From: an uncultured Pseudomonadota bacterium | GTDB taxonomy: Bacteria > Pseudomonadota > Gammaproteobacteria > Burkholderiales > SG8-39 | Assembly: GCA_903921325.1 (NCBI GenBank) | Contig: CAIXPL010000008.1 | Span: forward strand, 1-64,000 | Direction: 5' to 3' | DNA: 64,000 nt | Part shown: in pieces, positions 9,700 to 23,348 of the stretch | How the letters are laid out: every line of letters starts with the position of its first letter | Position numbering within the stretch: the stretch's first letter is position 1 | Translations under genes and position numbers: made by a program | Notes under the pieces: model-generated | What the model was told of the DNA's origin: nothing | What the model saw: only the letters and a program-made list of their open reading frames with translations | The model's database searches: none

Positions 9700-10371
9700 T
9701 CAGGTCCGGTAAAGCCCGTTTGCTTCGATGTAGCCGCGCACCGGCTCGGGCAGCAGGTAACGAGTGCTGCGACCGGTCGCGATCATTTCACGCAAGCCGC
9801 TTGCCGAGATATCGAGCGCCGTGATCGGTAAAAAATAGAGGCAACCGCAAGGCTGTTCGTGCAGCCGCCGCGCATCGTCTGCAACCCGAGACAGCCAGAG
9901 CTCACGCACGTTCGTATCGAGCGCAGCGGTTGCATCATGCCCCGGACGCGTGGTGACCACCAGGTGTGTCAGCCCGGCAAAGTCCTGCCAGCGATGCCAC
10001 GAGGCAAAACCGGCAAACGCATCCGCACCCATCAACAGCGCCAGCGGTTGCTGCGGACCGATGTCGGCACGAATCGCCTCCAGGGTGGTGACCGTGTAGC
10101 TGGGTCGGCCACGAGCGTTTACTTCGCGATCATCCAGTGCCAGACGCGCGTTACCTTCGATTGCCAGGCGTGTCATTGCCAGGCGATCCGCCGGGCTGGC
10201 GCGAGGTGCCCCGCGGTGCGGTGGCTGCCCGGCCGGGATCAACCGCAGTTGCGCGATATCGAGCGCTTCACCCACTTCTTCGGCCAGACGCAAATGCCCG
10301 TAATGAATGGGGTCGAAAGTACCGCCCAGAATCCCGATCAATGTGCCGCTCACCGGTGGTTCCAGTAGCAT
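9700..10371 (-). CDS. nadD: Nicotinate-nucleotide adenylyltransferase
   Basis: GILGGTFDPIHYGHLRLAEEVGEALDIAQLRLIPAGQPPHR; nucleotidyltransferase HxGH motif. Confidence 0.94.
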   Translation of the reverse strand: MLLEPPVSGTLIGILGGTFDPIHYGHLRLAEEVGEALDIAQLRLIPAGQPPHRGAPRASPADRLAMTRLAIEGNARLALDDREVNARGRPSYTVTTLEAIRADIGPQQPLALLMGADAFAGFASWHRWQDFAGLTHLVVTTRPGHDATAALDTNVRELWLSRVADDARRLHEQPCGCLYFLPITALDISASGLREMIATGRSTRYLLPEPVRGYIEANGLYRT

Positions 10372-10394
10372 CTGCGGCTGACTGAACGTTTGGA

Positions 10395-10973
10395 GTGCAT
10401 GTGACTTCCCTTGGTGTATGCCTGTTTTGCTCGGCCTCGGTCAAACTGCCCGAGCCCTATTTTGATCTGGCCCGCCGCTTCGGTGATCGGATCGCGGCCG
10501 AAGGCTGGGTACTGGTCTACGGCGGTGGTGGCAATGGTCTCATGGGCGCCGCCGCTCGTTCGGCCGCCACGCGCGGCGGACGCGTCCTCGGCGTCATGCC
10601 GCAAATGCTGGCCGATCGCGAGGGCATTGATCTGTCCTTGGGCGAACATCAGATTGTCGACACGCTGGCTGAGCGCAAAGCGCAAATGGCGCAAGCCGCC
10701 GATATTTTTGTCGGTCTGCCCGGGGGCATCGGGACGCTCGATGAGGTGAGCGAGATGATCACCTGGAATGAACTGGGCATTCATAAGAAACCCATGATTC
10801 TGTTGAATGAGTTCGGTTTCTGGGATCCCCTGCTGGAATTCTTCAGACAGGGCGTGGTCAATGGCGTGCTGCGTGCCGGTTTTGAGCGACACTATGGCGT
10901 GGCTGACACCCTCGACACCTTGTTCGACCAATTGCGCGACCATGCCAGAGGCCGCACGTCGAGCGCAGGCTGA
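10395..10973 (+). CDS. LOG family protein (TIGR00730; cytokinin riboside 5'-monophosphate phosphoribohydrolase-like)
   Basis: VYGGGGNGLMGAAARSA...LPGGIGTLDEVSEMITWNELGIHKKPMILLN; PGGxGTxxE motif. Confidence 0.93.
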   Translation: MHVTSLGVCLFCSASVKLPEPYFDLARRFGDRIAAEGWVLVYGGGGNGLMGAAARSAATRGGRVLGVMPQMLADREGIDLSLGEHQIVDTLAERKAQMAQAADIFVGLPGGIGTLDEVSEMITWNELGIHKKPMILLNEFGFWDPLLEFFRQGVVNGVLRAGFERHYGVADTLDTLFDQLRDHARGRTSSAG

Positions 10974-11102
10974 AACAGAGTCCACCGAGCAGATCGCTTA
11001 GGCACGCGCAGGGTGCGTGTCCAAGTGCCGAGCACCGATTCTGATGCAGGCGCCAAGCGCAACGCGCACCGACATGGCGACGCGTCGGTGAACTCAAGCC
11101 CG

Positions 11103-12359
11103 TTACGTGCGGACCTGGCCATCCCCGATCACAACAAATTTCTGTGACGTAAGCCCTTCCAGGCCAACCGGTCCCCGCGCATGCAGCTTGTCGGTGGAAA
11201 TGCCCACTTCGGCGCCCAGGCCATATTCAAACCCGTCAGCAAATCGCGTCGAGGCATTGACCATCACCGAACTGGAATCGACTTCGCGCAGGAAACGATC
11301 TGCGCGCGCCCGATTCTCGGTGACGATGGCATCGGTGTGTGCCGATCCATAGCGGGCGATATGTTCAATTGCCTGATCGACGCCTTCGACAACGCGTACC
11401 GCCAGAATCGGCGCCAGATACTCGGTTGCCCAGTCGACCTCGCTCGCCGGTGCCATCTGCGGAATCACGGCACGGGCCTTTTCATCGCCGCGCAGTTCAA
11501 CGCCCTTGTCACGGTAGATCGCCGCAAGGGGCGGTAGCACCCGCGCGGCAATCGGCGCGTCGACGAGCAGGGTCTCCATGGTGTTGCAGGTGCCGAACCG
11601 TTGCGTCTTCGCGTTATCGGCAATGCGGATAGCCTTGTCCAGATCGGCATCGCGGTCAATAAAGACATGGCAGACGCCGTCCAGATGTTTGATCATCGGA
11701 ATGCGGGATTCGGCCATGATGCGTTCGATCAGCGATTTGCCACCACGCGGGATGATGATGTCGACAAACTCATTCATCCGCAGCAGTTCGCCTACGGCCG
11801 CGCGGTCGGTGGTGCCGACCAGTTGCACGGCATCGGCAGGCAGACCGGCCACCGCCAGTCCGCGCTGCACACAGTCGGCGATTGCCTTGTTCGACCGTGC
11901 CGCTTCTGACCCGCCACGCAAAATCGCCGCATTGCCGGATTTAAGGCACAGCGCCGACGCATCGGCAGTCACATCGGGCCGCGATTCATAGATGATGCCG
12001 ATCACCCCGAGTGGCACGCGCATGCGGCCCACCCGTATGCCGCTCGGACGATCATTCCAGTCGGTGATCTGACCGATCGGGTCAGGTAGCGCCGCCACCT
12101 GCTCCACCCCCGCTGCCATCTCCTCAAGCCCGCGCGCATCGAGGGTCAGTCGGTCAATGAAAGCGGCATCGGCACCGCTTGAGCGCGCTGATTCCAGATC
12201 AAGTGCATTGGCAGCGAGAATGTCCCCGGCAGATGCGCGCACCTGGGCCGCAATCGCTGCGAGCGCAGCGTTCTTGGTCGCCGTGTCGCTGCGCGCGAGC
12301 ACCCGGGCGGCGACGCGCGCGCGCCGGCCGATATCCCGCATGTGCTCGACGATGTCCAT
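11103..12359 (-). CDS. proA: Gamma-glutamyl phosphate reductase
   Basis: [22 protein letters not shown]...[36 protein letters not shown]...[13 protein letters not shown]...[23 protein letters not shown]. Confidence 0.95.
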   Translation of the reverse strand: MDIVEHMRDIGRRARVAARVLARSDTATKNAALAAIAAQVRASAGDILAANALDLESARSSGADAAFIDRLTLDARGLEEMAAGVEQVAALPDPIGQITDWNDRPSGIRVGRMRVPLGVIGIIYESRPDVTADASALCLKSGNAAILRGGSEAARSNKAIADCVQRGLAVAGLPADAVQLVGTTDRAAVGELLRMNEFVDIIIPRGGKSLIERIMAESRIPMIKHLDGVCHVFIDRDADLDKAIRIADNAKTQRFGTCNTMETLLVDAPIAARVLPPLAAIYRDKGVELRGDEKARAVIPQMAPASEVDWATEYLAPILAVRVVEGVDQAIEHIARYGSAHTDAIVTENRARADRFLREVDSSSVMVNASTRFADGFEYGLGAEVGISTDKLHARGPVGLEGLTSQKFVVIGDGQVRT

Positions 12360-12400
12360 TGCTGCTCCCGCGTGGTGCCTGACCGAGCGGGGATTTTATG

Positions 12401-13039
12401 TCACTTGTTGGGCTGCGGGGTCATGCGCAGGTAGGGGCGCACCACCTTGTAGCCTTTCGGGAACTTGGTTTTCAGCAGTTCCGGGTCCTGCAGGGCCGGC
12501 AGGATCACCACATCGTCGCCGTCCTTCCAGTTACCCGGAGTGGCCACACTATGGCTGTCGGTGAGTTGCAGCGAATCGATCACCCGCAGGATTTCATCGA
12601 AGTTGCGTCCGGTGCTGGCCGGATAGGTAATGATGAGACGCACCTTCTTGTTCGGATCGATGACAAACAGCGAGCGCACGGTCTGCGTCACGCTGGCATT
12701 CGGATGAATCATGTCGTAGAGCAGGGCGACCTTGCGATCCGGATCAGCGACGATCGGAAAATTCACCGTGGTGACCTGCGTTTCGTTGATATCGGCAATC
12801 CAGCGCTGATGCGACTCGACCGGGTCAACCGAGAGGGCAATCACTTTCACGTTACGTCGTGCGAATTGATCTTTCAGCCGGGCGGTGAGACCCAACTCGG
12901 TCGTGCAGACCGGGGTGAAGTCGGCCGGATGGGAAAACAACACCCCCCAGCTCGATCCCAGCCATTCATGAAAGCGGATGTTCCCCACGCTGGATTCCTG
13001 CTCGAAGTCAGGGGCGATGTCGCCGAGGCGCAGCGTCAT
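12401..13039 (-). CDS. Peroxiredoxin, 1-Cys/Prx6 type
   Basis: MTLRLGDIAPDFEQESSVGNIRFHEWLGSSWGVLFSHPADFTPVCTTELG...KVIALSVDPVESHQRWIADI; PVCTTE peroxidatic motif. Confidence 0.92.
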   Translation of the reverse strand: MTLRLGDIAPDFEQESSVGNIRFHEWLGSSWGVLFSHPADFTPVCTTELGLTARLKDQFARRNVKVIALSVDPVESHQRWIADINETQVTTVNFPIVADPDRKVALLYDMIHPNASVTQTVRSLFVIDPNKKVRLIITYPASTGRNFDEILRVIDSLQLTDSHSVATPGNWKDGDDVVILPALQDPELLKTKFPKGYKVVRPYLRMTPQPNK

Positions 13040-13136
13040 GTAGGTCTCCAAAGTCAGTTGAGAAATGCTTCGAATCGGATTCTAATCCGATGCAAAGGGC
13101 GCACTTGCGACCATTGGTTGTTTTCTCAGAACCAGA

Positions 13137-14141
13137 TCAATCCAGTGCGAGCGCGAGCAAGCTCAGTTCCTGCCAGATGTCACCGTCACCAACGCCCTTG
13201 GCAACCCGCTCGCAATGCGCAGCCCGCCGCAGCGCTGCTGCATGGGACTCTTGTGTAACACGGCGCATAGCGCGAGTAAGTGCTTGCTGACGTGATTGAC
13301 CGTAGACCCGCGCCTCGCGCAGCGCGTCGTTTGCCGAGCGGCCGCTGCGGCTCGCCTCGAGCACCATGCCCAGTGCATGCAGCTCCTCGCCAAGTACCCA
13401 GACGATGCGTGCCGGGGCCTCGCCCTCACCGCGCAAACTATCGATCACACGCAGTGCGCGGGCGTGGTCACCGGCCACCATGGCCTCGGCCAACTGAAAC
13501 ACATCGTGACGTGACACGTCGAGGACCGCATCACGAACCGCAGCAAAGTCGAGCTGCCCGCGCGGATGCAGCAGGCCCAGCTTCTGGATCTCCTGATGCG
13601 CGGCAAGCATATTGCCTTCAACCGCCTCAACCAGGAAGGCGAGCGCCTCGGGGCTGGCACTTTGCCCCTGCTTGTGCAGCCGTCCGGCAATCCATTGCGG
13701 CAGGCGGACCAGATCGACCGGAAAGATATCGACCAGCACGCCACAACCGACAAGGGCCTGGAACCACGCGGCCGACTGATCAGTGCGACCGAGTCGGGGC
13801 AACGACACCAGGGTGACATTCTCGGTGACCAGATGCTCGCAATAGGCAATGATGGCCGCGGCACCGTCGGTACCCGGCTTGCCAGTCGGAATACGCAGTT
13901 CAATCAGCTTGCGATCGGCAAACAGCGACATGCCTGCCGCGGCATGGGCAAGGGCGCTCCAGTCAAAGCCGCGCTCGGCACTGTACACCTCACGCTCGCT
14001 GCAGCCGGCGGCTCTGGCGTGTCGGCGAATCGCATCCTGTGCCTCCAGGGCAAGTAACGGCTCGTCGCCATGCACGATGTAGAGCGGTGCGACGCCCTTG
14101 ACCAGAGCGGCCTCAAGCGCATCGGCACGCACTTGCGCCAT
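13137..14141 (-). CDS. holA: DNA polymerase III subunit delta
   Basis: MAQVRADALEAALVKGVAPLYIVHGDEPLLALEAQDAIRRHARAAG...; holA position next to lptE and leuS. Confidence 0.92.
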   Translation of the reverse strand: MAQVRADALEAALVKGVAPLYIVHGDEPLLALEAQDAIRRHARAAGCSEREVYSAERGFDWSALAHAAAGMSLFADRKLIELRIPTGKPGTDGAAAIIAYCEHLVTENVTLVSLPRLGRTDQSAAWFQALVGCGVLVDIFPVDLVRLPQWIAGRLHKQGQSASPEALAFLVEAVEGNMLAAHQEIQKLGLLHPRGQLDFAAVRDAVLDVSRHDVFQLAEAMVAGDHARALRVIDSLRGEGEAPARIVWVLGEELHALGMVLEASRSGRSANDALREARVYGQSRQQALTRAMRRVTQESHAAALRRAAHCERVAKGVGDGDIWQELSLLALALD

Positions 14142-14150
14142 CGCCAGGCC

Positions 14151-17957
<3,807 letters not shown>

Positions 17958-17961
<4 letters not shown>

Positions 17962-18965
17962 GCAAAAAACTCCAGATCAGTCTGGCCTGCTGCGACTACG
18001 ACCGCACCAAGGCTATTTTCGATGGGCGCGCCGCCATCGACGGGTGCGAAGTCGCCTGCACCGCCATCGAGCCGGAAGAGGCGTTTCACCGCGCCTTCAA
18101 GTTCCAGGAATTCGACGTCTCCGAGCTGTCGCTGTCGTCCTACACGCTACAGGTCTCACGCGGCGACAATCCCTACGTGGCGATACCGGCCTTCGTGTCG
18201 CGGCTGTTTCGCCATTCCGGCATCTATATTCGCAGCGATCGCGGCATACGCACACCGGCCGACCTGAAAGGCAAGACGATCGGACTGCCGGAGTACCAGA
18301 TCACTGCCAATGTGTGGATTCGCGGCGTGTTGCAGGATGATTTTGGCGTCGCCGCCACTGACGTGCACTGGCGCCAGGGCGGGCAGGAAGAGCCGGGTCG
18401 CGATGAACGCACCCCGATCAAGCTGCCCCCCTCGATCGATTTGCAATCCATCCCGCATGACCGCTCGGTGTCGCAGATGCTTGCGAGCGGCGAGCTCGAT
18501 GGCATGATCGGCGCGCGCGCCCCCTCCTGCCTGGGTCTGCCCGGAGCCGATGGATCACCGCAGGTCGTGCGCATGTTTCCTGACTTCAAGAGTGTCGAGC
18601 AGGCCTACTTCGAGCGCACCCGGATTTTCCCGATCATGCATGTGATCGGCATCCGGCGCAGCCTGGTCGAGCAACACCCCTGGCTGGCGGTTAATGTCTA
18701 CAAGGCGTTCCTGCGCGCAAAAGAACAGGCGTGGTATGAACTCGGGCAAATCGGCCACCTGTTCAACAGCCTGCCCTGGGGTGTCAATGAATTCAATGCC
18801 ACCCGCGCACTGATGGGCGACGATTACTGGCCCTACGGGCTCGCTGCCAATCGCCATGTTCTTGAGGCATTTACCCGTTACCATTTCGAGCAGGGCCTGT
18901 CGGTGCGCCGCGTGCGCCCCGAGGAGCTCTTCCACCCCGCCACACTGGACCTGTCCAAAGTCTAG
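17958..18965 (+). CDS. 4,5-dihydroxyphthalate decarboxylase-like (Pht5-type, periplasmic-binding-protein fold) protein
   Basis: MSKKLQISLACCDYDRTKAIFDGRAAIDGCEVACTAIEPEEAFHRAFKFQEFDVSELSLSSY...FPIMHVIGIRRSLVEQHPWLAVNVYKAF; no signal peptide. Confidence 0.78.
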
Positions 18966-18992
18966 TACGGCAAGCACCCGGACGACACGCCG

Positions 18993-19865
18993 ATGAAACC
19001 CGCGCCCTTTACCTACCACAGCCCCAGCTCGGTGAGCGAGGCAGTGCAATTGCTCACCGAGCTTGAGAATGCGCGGGTGCTCGCCGGTGGCCAGTCACTG
19101 GTGCCCATGCTCAACTTTCGTCTGGCCTCGCCCGATCACCTGGTCGATCTGGGCAAGATTGCCGATCTGCGTGGCATCCGCGAGCAAGGCGACGAGGTCG
19201 TGTTCGGTGCCATGACGCGCCAGCGCGACATCGAGTTCTCGTCGCTGATCACAGCCAAATTACCGCTCATGGCCGAAGCGGTGCTGCAACTGGGCCACCG
19301 CCAGACCCGCAATCGGGGCACGATCGGCGGCAGCCTGTGCCATCTTGACCCCTCGGCCGAACTGCCGACCATTTGCATGGCGATGGATGCCCAGCTCGAA
19401 GTGATCAGTCCGTCGGGTTCGCGCACGATCGCCATGGCCGAGTTCGCACAAGGGATGATGACCACCGCCCTGGCTGAAACGGAGATTCTCACGGCGATCC
19501 GGATTCGCCCCTGGACCGGCCGCTATGGCCACGCCTTCATCGAATTTGCGCGCCGGCACGGTGATTTTGCGATCGCCTCGGCTGCCATCCTGCTGGATGT
19601 CGACGGTAACGGCGGCATCACTCGGGCGGTTGTCGCGCTGGGCGGTGTCGGTCCGGTGCCCCTGCGCGTGAGCGCGGCCGAAGCCTGCCTCATTGGCGCC
19701 AAGGCCGGGTCGGAGGCCTTTGCGGCAGCGGCGGCCGAATGCGGCAAGATCGATGCGCTCGAAGACCCCACCTACCCCGCCTGGTATCGCCAGCATCTGG
19801 CCAAGACGCTCTCCGGTCGCGCGCTCAAGCTCGCCCATGAGCGCGCCGTGGCGCAAGCCCATTGA
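18993..19865 (+). CDS. FAD-binding subunit of a molybdenum hydroxylase (CoxM/xanthine dehydrogenase type)
   Basis: MKPAPFTYHSPSSVSEAVQLLTELENARVLAGGQSLVPMLNFRLASPDHLVDL...QTRNRGTIGGSLCHLDPSAELP. Confidence 0.93.
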   Translation: MKPAPFTYHSPSSVSEAVQLLTELENARVLAGGQSLVPMLNFRLASPDHLVDLGKIADLRGIREQGDEVVFGAMTRQRDIEFSSLITAKLPLMAEAVLQLGHRQTRNRGTIGGSLCHLDPSAELPTICMAMDAQLEVISPSGSRTIAMAEFAQGMMTTALAETEILTAIRIRPWTGRYGHAFIEFARRHGDFAIASAAILLDVDGNGGITRAVVALGGVGPVPLRVSAAEACLIGAKAGSEAFAAAAAECGKIDALEDPTYPAWYRQHLAKTLSGRALKLAHERAVAQAH

Positions 19866-19927
19866 GCCGCTGTACAGAACACCTGCCGACCCCCCTCACT
19901 TCATCGCAAAGCGCCAGGATCACCTTC

Positions 19928-20416
19928 ATGGACACCAAACGCATACGCCTCACTGTCAACGGCAAGGACTATGAGCGCGAGGTTGAGAGTCGCGTCAATC
20001 TGGTGGATTTCATCCGTCACGATCTCGGACTGACCGGATCACATGTCGGCTGCGAGCATGGCGTATGCGGGGCCTGCACGGTACTGGTCGATGGCATCAG
20101 CATGCGCGGGTGCCTGATGTTCGCTGCGCAAGCCGACGGTGCCAGGATCGAAACGGTCGAAGGCTTGGCAGTGGATGGCAAATTGAACACCTTGCAGGAA
20201 TCCTTCTGGGATCTGCACGGCCTGCAGTGTGGCTATTGCACGCCGGGCGTGCTGATGTCACTCACCGAAATGCTGCGCGAAGACCTGTCACCGTCTGAGC
20301 AGAAAGTGCGCGAAGTGCTCTCCGGTCATCTGTGCCGCTGCACTGGTTATCAAAACATCGTCGCCGCGGCGCTGGAAGCCGCAAAACGGCTGCGCGAGTC
20401 CGGCGCCAAGGCCTGA
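19928..20416 (+). CDS. 2Fe-2S subunit of a molybdenum hydroxylase (CoxS type)
   Basis: GCEHGVCGACTVLVDGISMRGC ... QCGYCTPGVLMSLTEML...LSGHLCRCTGYQNIV. Confidence 0.95.
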   Translation: MDTKRIRLTVNGKDYEREVESRVNLVDFIRHDLGLTGSHVGCEHGVCGACTVLVDGISMRGCLMFAAQADGARIETVEGLAVDGKLNTLQESFWDLHGLQCGYCTPGVLMSLTEMLREDLSPSEQKVREVLSGHLCRCTGYQNIVAAALEAAKRLRESGAKA

Positions 20417-20439
20417 CGTTTCCGCCGTTCGAGCTCGCC

Positions 20440-22113
20440 ATGGGAAAAACAACCGGCGCGCAAGTTCTGGCGGACATGCTCAAGACCTATGGCGTGTCCC
20501 ATGTGTTCATGGTGCCGGCCGTGTTGCGCCGCACGTTCGCCGAGATGGAACGTCGCACTGACATCGCGCGAATTCACTGTCATGGCGAAAAGGCTGCCGC
20601 CTACATGGCCGATGGCTACGCCCGCACCGCCCGGCGTCCGGGCATTTGCATGGCCCAGGTCGTTGGCGCGCTCAATCTGGCAGCCGGCCTGCGCGACGCG
20701 TGGCTCGCCCACTCACCGGTGATCGCCTTCACCGGCGGGCGCGATGGTCGCACCAATTTCCGCAAGCTGTACCAGGAAGTCGATGACCTGCCAGCCTTCG
20801 CGCCGGTCACCAAGATGAACGCCACAGTGGATTCGGTTGATCGTTTCCCTGACATGGTGCGCCAGGCGTTTCGCGTCGCAACGTCCGGCGCACCCGGCCC
20901 GGTTCACCTGCAATTTCGTGGAAATGAAGGGCAGATCGATCAGGAAGAGGCCGAAATGAGCGCAGATTGCGATCTTCGCTTCGCTCAGGTGCCGCCCTTC
21001 CGCCCCCTTCCCGATGAGGCCGATCTGCGCCAGGTGCTCGGTCTGCTGCTCTCAGCCGAACGCCCGGTGATTGTCGCGGGGGGCGGTGTACGGGCGTCAG
21101 GGGCCGCCGCTGAACTGGTCGCCGTGGCCGTTGCCCTCGGCATCCCAGTGGCCACATCGCTCAATGGCAAGGACAGCATTGTCGCGCAGCACCCGCTCTC
21201 GGTCGGTGTGGTCGGGTCGTACTCGCGAGCCTGTGCCAATCAGGTCGTGCGCGAGGCCGATCTGGTGTGCTTTATCGGCACCGAGGCGGGCGGCATGACC
21301 ACCCATGTCTGGCAGGTGCCCAAAGTCGGGACACCGGTAGTACAGATCGACATCGACCCGGAAATGCTCGGCCGCAACTACCCGCTAAAGGCCGCCGTTT
21401 TGGGCGATGCCAAAGTCACTCTCGCGTGCTTGCTCGCGCTGATACCACCTGGCAGCGCGGCACGGCACGCACCTTGGGTGAGCCATGCGCAGCAGATCTG
21501 CCGGACCTGGCAGGACAGTTTTCGCGACATACTCCATTCCGATGCGGTTCCGATTCGTCCTGAGCGCATTTGCAGCGAATTGTCAGCTAACGTACCAGAT
21601 GATGCGATCATCGTCGTCGATACGGGGCATGCCGGCATGTGGATGGGCGGTCTTTTTGATTTGCGCAATCCGCAGCAGGACTACCTGCGCAGCGGCGGCC
21701 ACCTGGGCTGGGCATTTCCGGCCGGCCTTGGGGCCAAATGTGCGGCGCCGCAGCGTCCTGTCGTGGTTTTCACCGGAGATGCCGGCTTTTGGTACCACAT
21801 TGGCGAATTGGAGACCGCGGTACGCTGGGGCATCAACACGGTAACCGTGGTCAACAACAATGGCGGTGGCAACCAGTCCAAGCGCGGATTTGATCGCGCC
21901 TACGGCGGTGAGCAGACCGCGAAGGCGCGCGAATTGTGGACCTACACCAAGACCAATTTTGCGCGCGTCGCGAGCGAGATCGGTGCACTCGGGCTGCGTG
22001 TCGAGCACCCCTCGGAATTGGGCTCAGCACTACGCACGGCCTATTCAGCCGATCGACCGGTCGTGGTCGATGTGGTGACCGATATCGACGCGATTGCGCC
22101 CAGCGCCGGCTAG
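20440..22113 (+). CDS. Thiamine pyrophosphate-dependent enzyme (acetolactate synthase-like superfamily)
   Basis: MGKTTGAQVLADMLKTYGVSHVFMVPAVLRRTFAEM...HGEKAAAYMADGYARTARRPG...FTGDAGFWYHIGELETAVRWGINTVTVVNNN (TPP motif). Confidence 0.9.
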   Translation: MGKTTGAQVLADMLKTYGVSHVFMVPAVLRRTFAEMERRTDIARIHCHGEKAAAYMADGYARTARRPGICMAQVVGALNLAAGLRDAWLAHSPVIAFTGGRDGRTNFRKLYQEVDDLPAFAPVTKMNATVDSVDRFPDMVRQAFRVATSGAPGPVHLQFRGNEGQIDQEEAEMSADCDLRFAQVPPFRPLPDEADLRQVLGLLLSAERPVIVAGGGVRASGAAAELVAVAVALGIPVATSLNGKDSIVAQHPLSVGVVGSYSRACANQVVREADLVCFIGTEAGGMTTHVWQVPKVGTPVVQIDIDPEMLGRNYPLKAAVLGDAKVTLACLLALIPPGSAARHAPWVSHAQQICRTWQDSFRDILHSDAVPIRPERICSELSANVPDDAIIVVDTGHAGMWMGGLFDLRNPQQDYLRSGGHLGWAFPAGLGAKCAAPQRPVVVFTGDAGFWYHIGELETAVRWGINTVTVVNNNGGGNQSKRGFDRAYGGEQTAKARELWTYTKTNFARVASEIGALGLRVEHPSELGSALRTAYSADRPVVVDVVTDIDAIAPSAG

Positions 22114-22252
22114 CCGACGCGCCGAGTGCAGATCGACAACTGTCAGACTGCCAGGAGGCAGGGCTGCCGATGTTGCTGACTGTGCAGATCGGTGATCTGT
22201 AGATAGCTCGGAAAAATGCGGCCCCCGTGCCCGTCCCGCCCGGAACTTCGGC

Positions 22253-23161
22253 TTAGCGACCGGTATGGATGAATTCAACCAGTTCGCTGCCCAGGCGATC
22301 CTCGCTGGTGCCGATATGGGCATGAATCGAGGCATGGTTATGCCCGGCAAGTCGCAGGAATCGCGGCGTGTGTCCTTTGGCGAGCGCCAGGCGATAGGCG
22401 AGCTCGGTGCAGTACACATCGATCAGCGGATTCTCGTATTCAGCGATGGCAATGAAGGTAGGCACGCTGTCGGCGCCAGCATGCGATACCGGCGAGACGT
22501 CCTCGAATCGGCTGGCATCGGTGCCGTAATAGGCCTCGACCCGTCGCGCATTGGGATTGTCCGCTCGATTGTCGGCACGCATCCGACCCGAGATGACGAT
22601 GTGGCCGGCAATGCCAGGCCCCGCGGCGGGATGCAAACGCTTGTCATAGGCATACGACCCGGTGTGCGCCGCGCCGGCTGAACTGCCGCAGATGTACAGG
22701 CGCGCAGGATCGGCACCGAAGCGCCCGGCGTTGGCCTTGGCCCATTGCACGGCGAGACCGACGTCAATCGAGCCGGTCGGGTAAGTCCACGCGGGCGCCG
22801 GTCGATATTCCACGTTGACGCCGACGATGCCGTGTCGCGCGCAGTAGCGCACGATGTTGCCGTGGATCTGGGGCGTGCGATTTTTCTGCCCGTCGGTGAA
22901 AGCACCACCGTGAAAAAACAACATCATCGGCTGCCCGCTTGCGCCAGGCTGACGCACCACATCCAGCACTTGCCGCGGGTCATCCTGAGCGTAGGCGATG
23001 TCATAGATTTCCTCCAGATCATCGTGGGCCGTGCCTGCATGCAGGGCGCTGAATCCCTCGATCATCATTTTGATGTGACCGGTGGTATTGGTAGCCCATT
23101 TGGGGCCGATCTCGGCCATCAAATCGCGGAGGGACTGCGGAATATCCGGAGCTTGACTCAT
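22253..23161 (-). CDS. Alpha/beta hydrolase (acetyl esterase/kynurenine-formamidase-like)
   Basis: FFHGGAFTDGQKN...YICGSSAGAAHTGSYA...LRLAGHNHASIHAH; Ser-Asp-His hydrolase motifs. Confidence 0.82.
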   Translation of the reverse strand: MSQAPDIPQSLRDLMAEIGPKWATNTTGHIKMMIEGFSALHAGTAHDDLEEIYDIAYAQDDPRQVLDVVRQPGASGQPMMLFFHGGAFTDGQKNRTPQIHGNIVRYCARHGIVGVNVEYRPAPAWTYPTGSIDVGLAVQWAKANAGRFGADPARLYICGSSAGAAHTGSYAYDKRLHPAAGPGIAGHIVISGRMRADNRADNPNARRVEAYYGTDASRFEDVSPVSHAGADSVPTFIAIAEYENPLIDVYCTELAYRLALAKGHTPRFLRLAGHNHASIHAHIGTSEDRLGSELVEFIHTGR

Positions 23162-23348
23162 AGGTTGAACTCTCAGGGTGATCAGTCAGACAAGGTTTGC
23201 ACTATGCCGTCGTGAAAGGAGGAAGCGAAACGAAGTCGAAATCCATGTCGCACGCGCTGTGGAAACGGAACGAAACTGATGCAAACGCTCTGAGGAAACT
23301 ATCGAACGTTGAGCAGTTACCAGGTGAATGTAAAGCGCCAACGCACCG

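Noticed and set aside
11067-11090. caccgac...gtcggtg inverted repeat between convergent LOG and proA genes
   Set aside because: Only a 7-bp stem with a 10-nt loop and no T tract; too weak to call a terminator.
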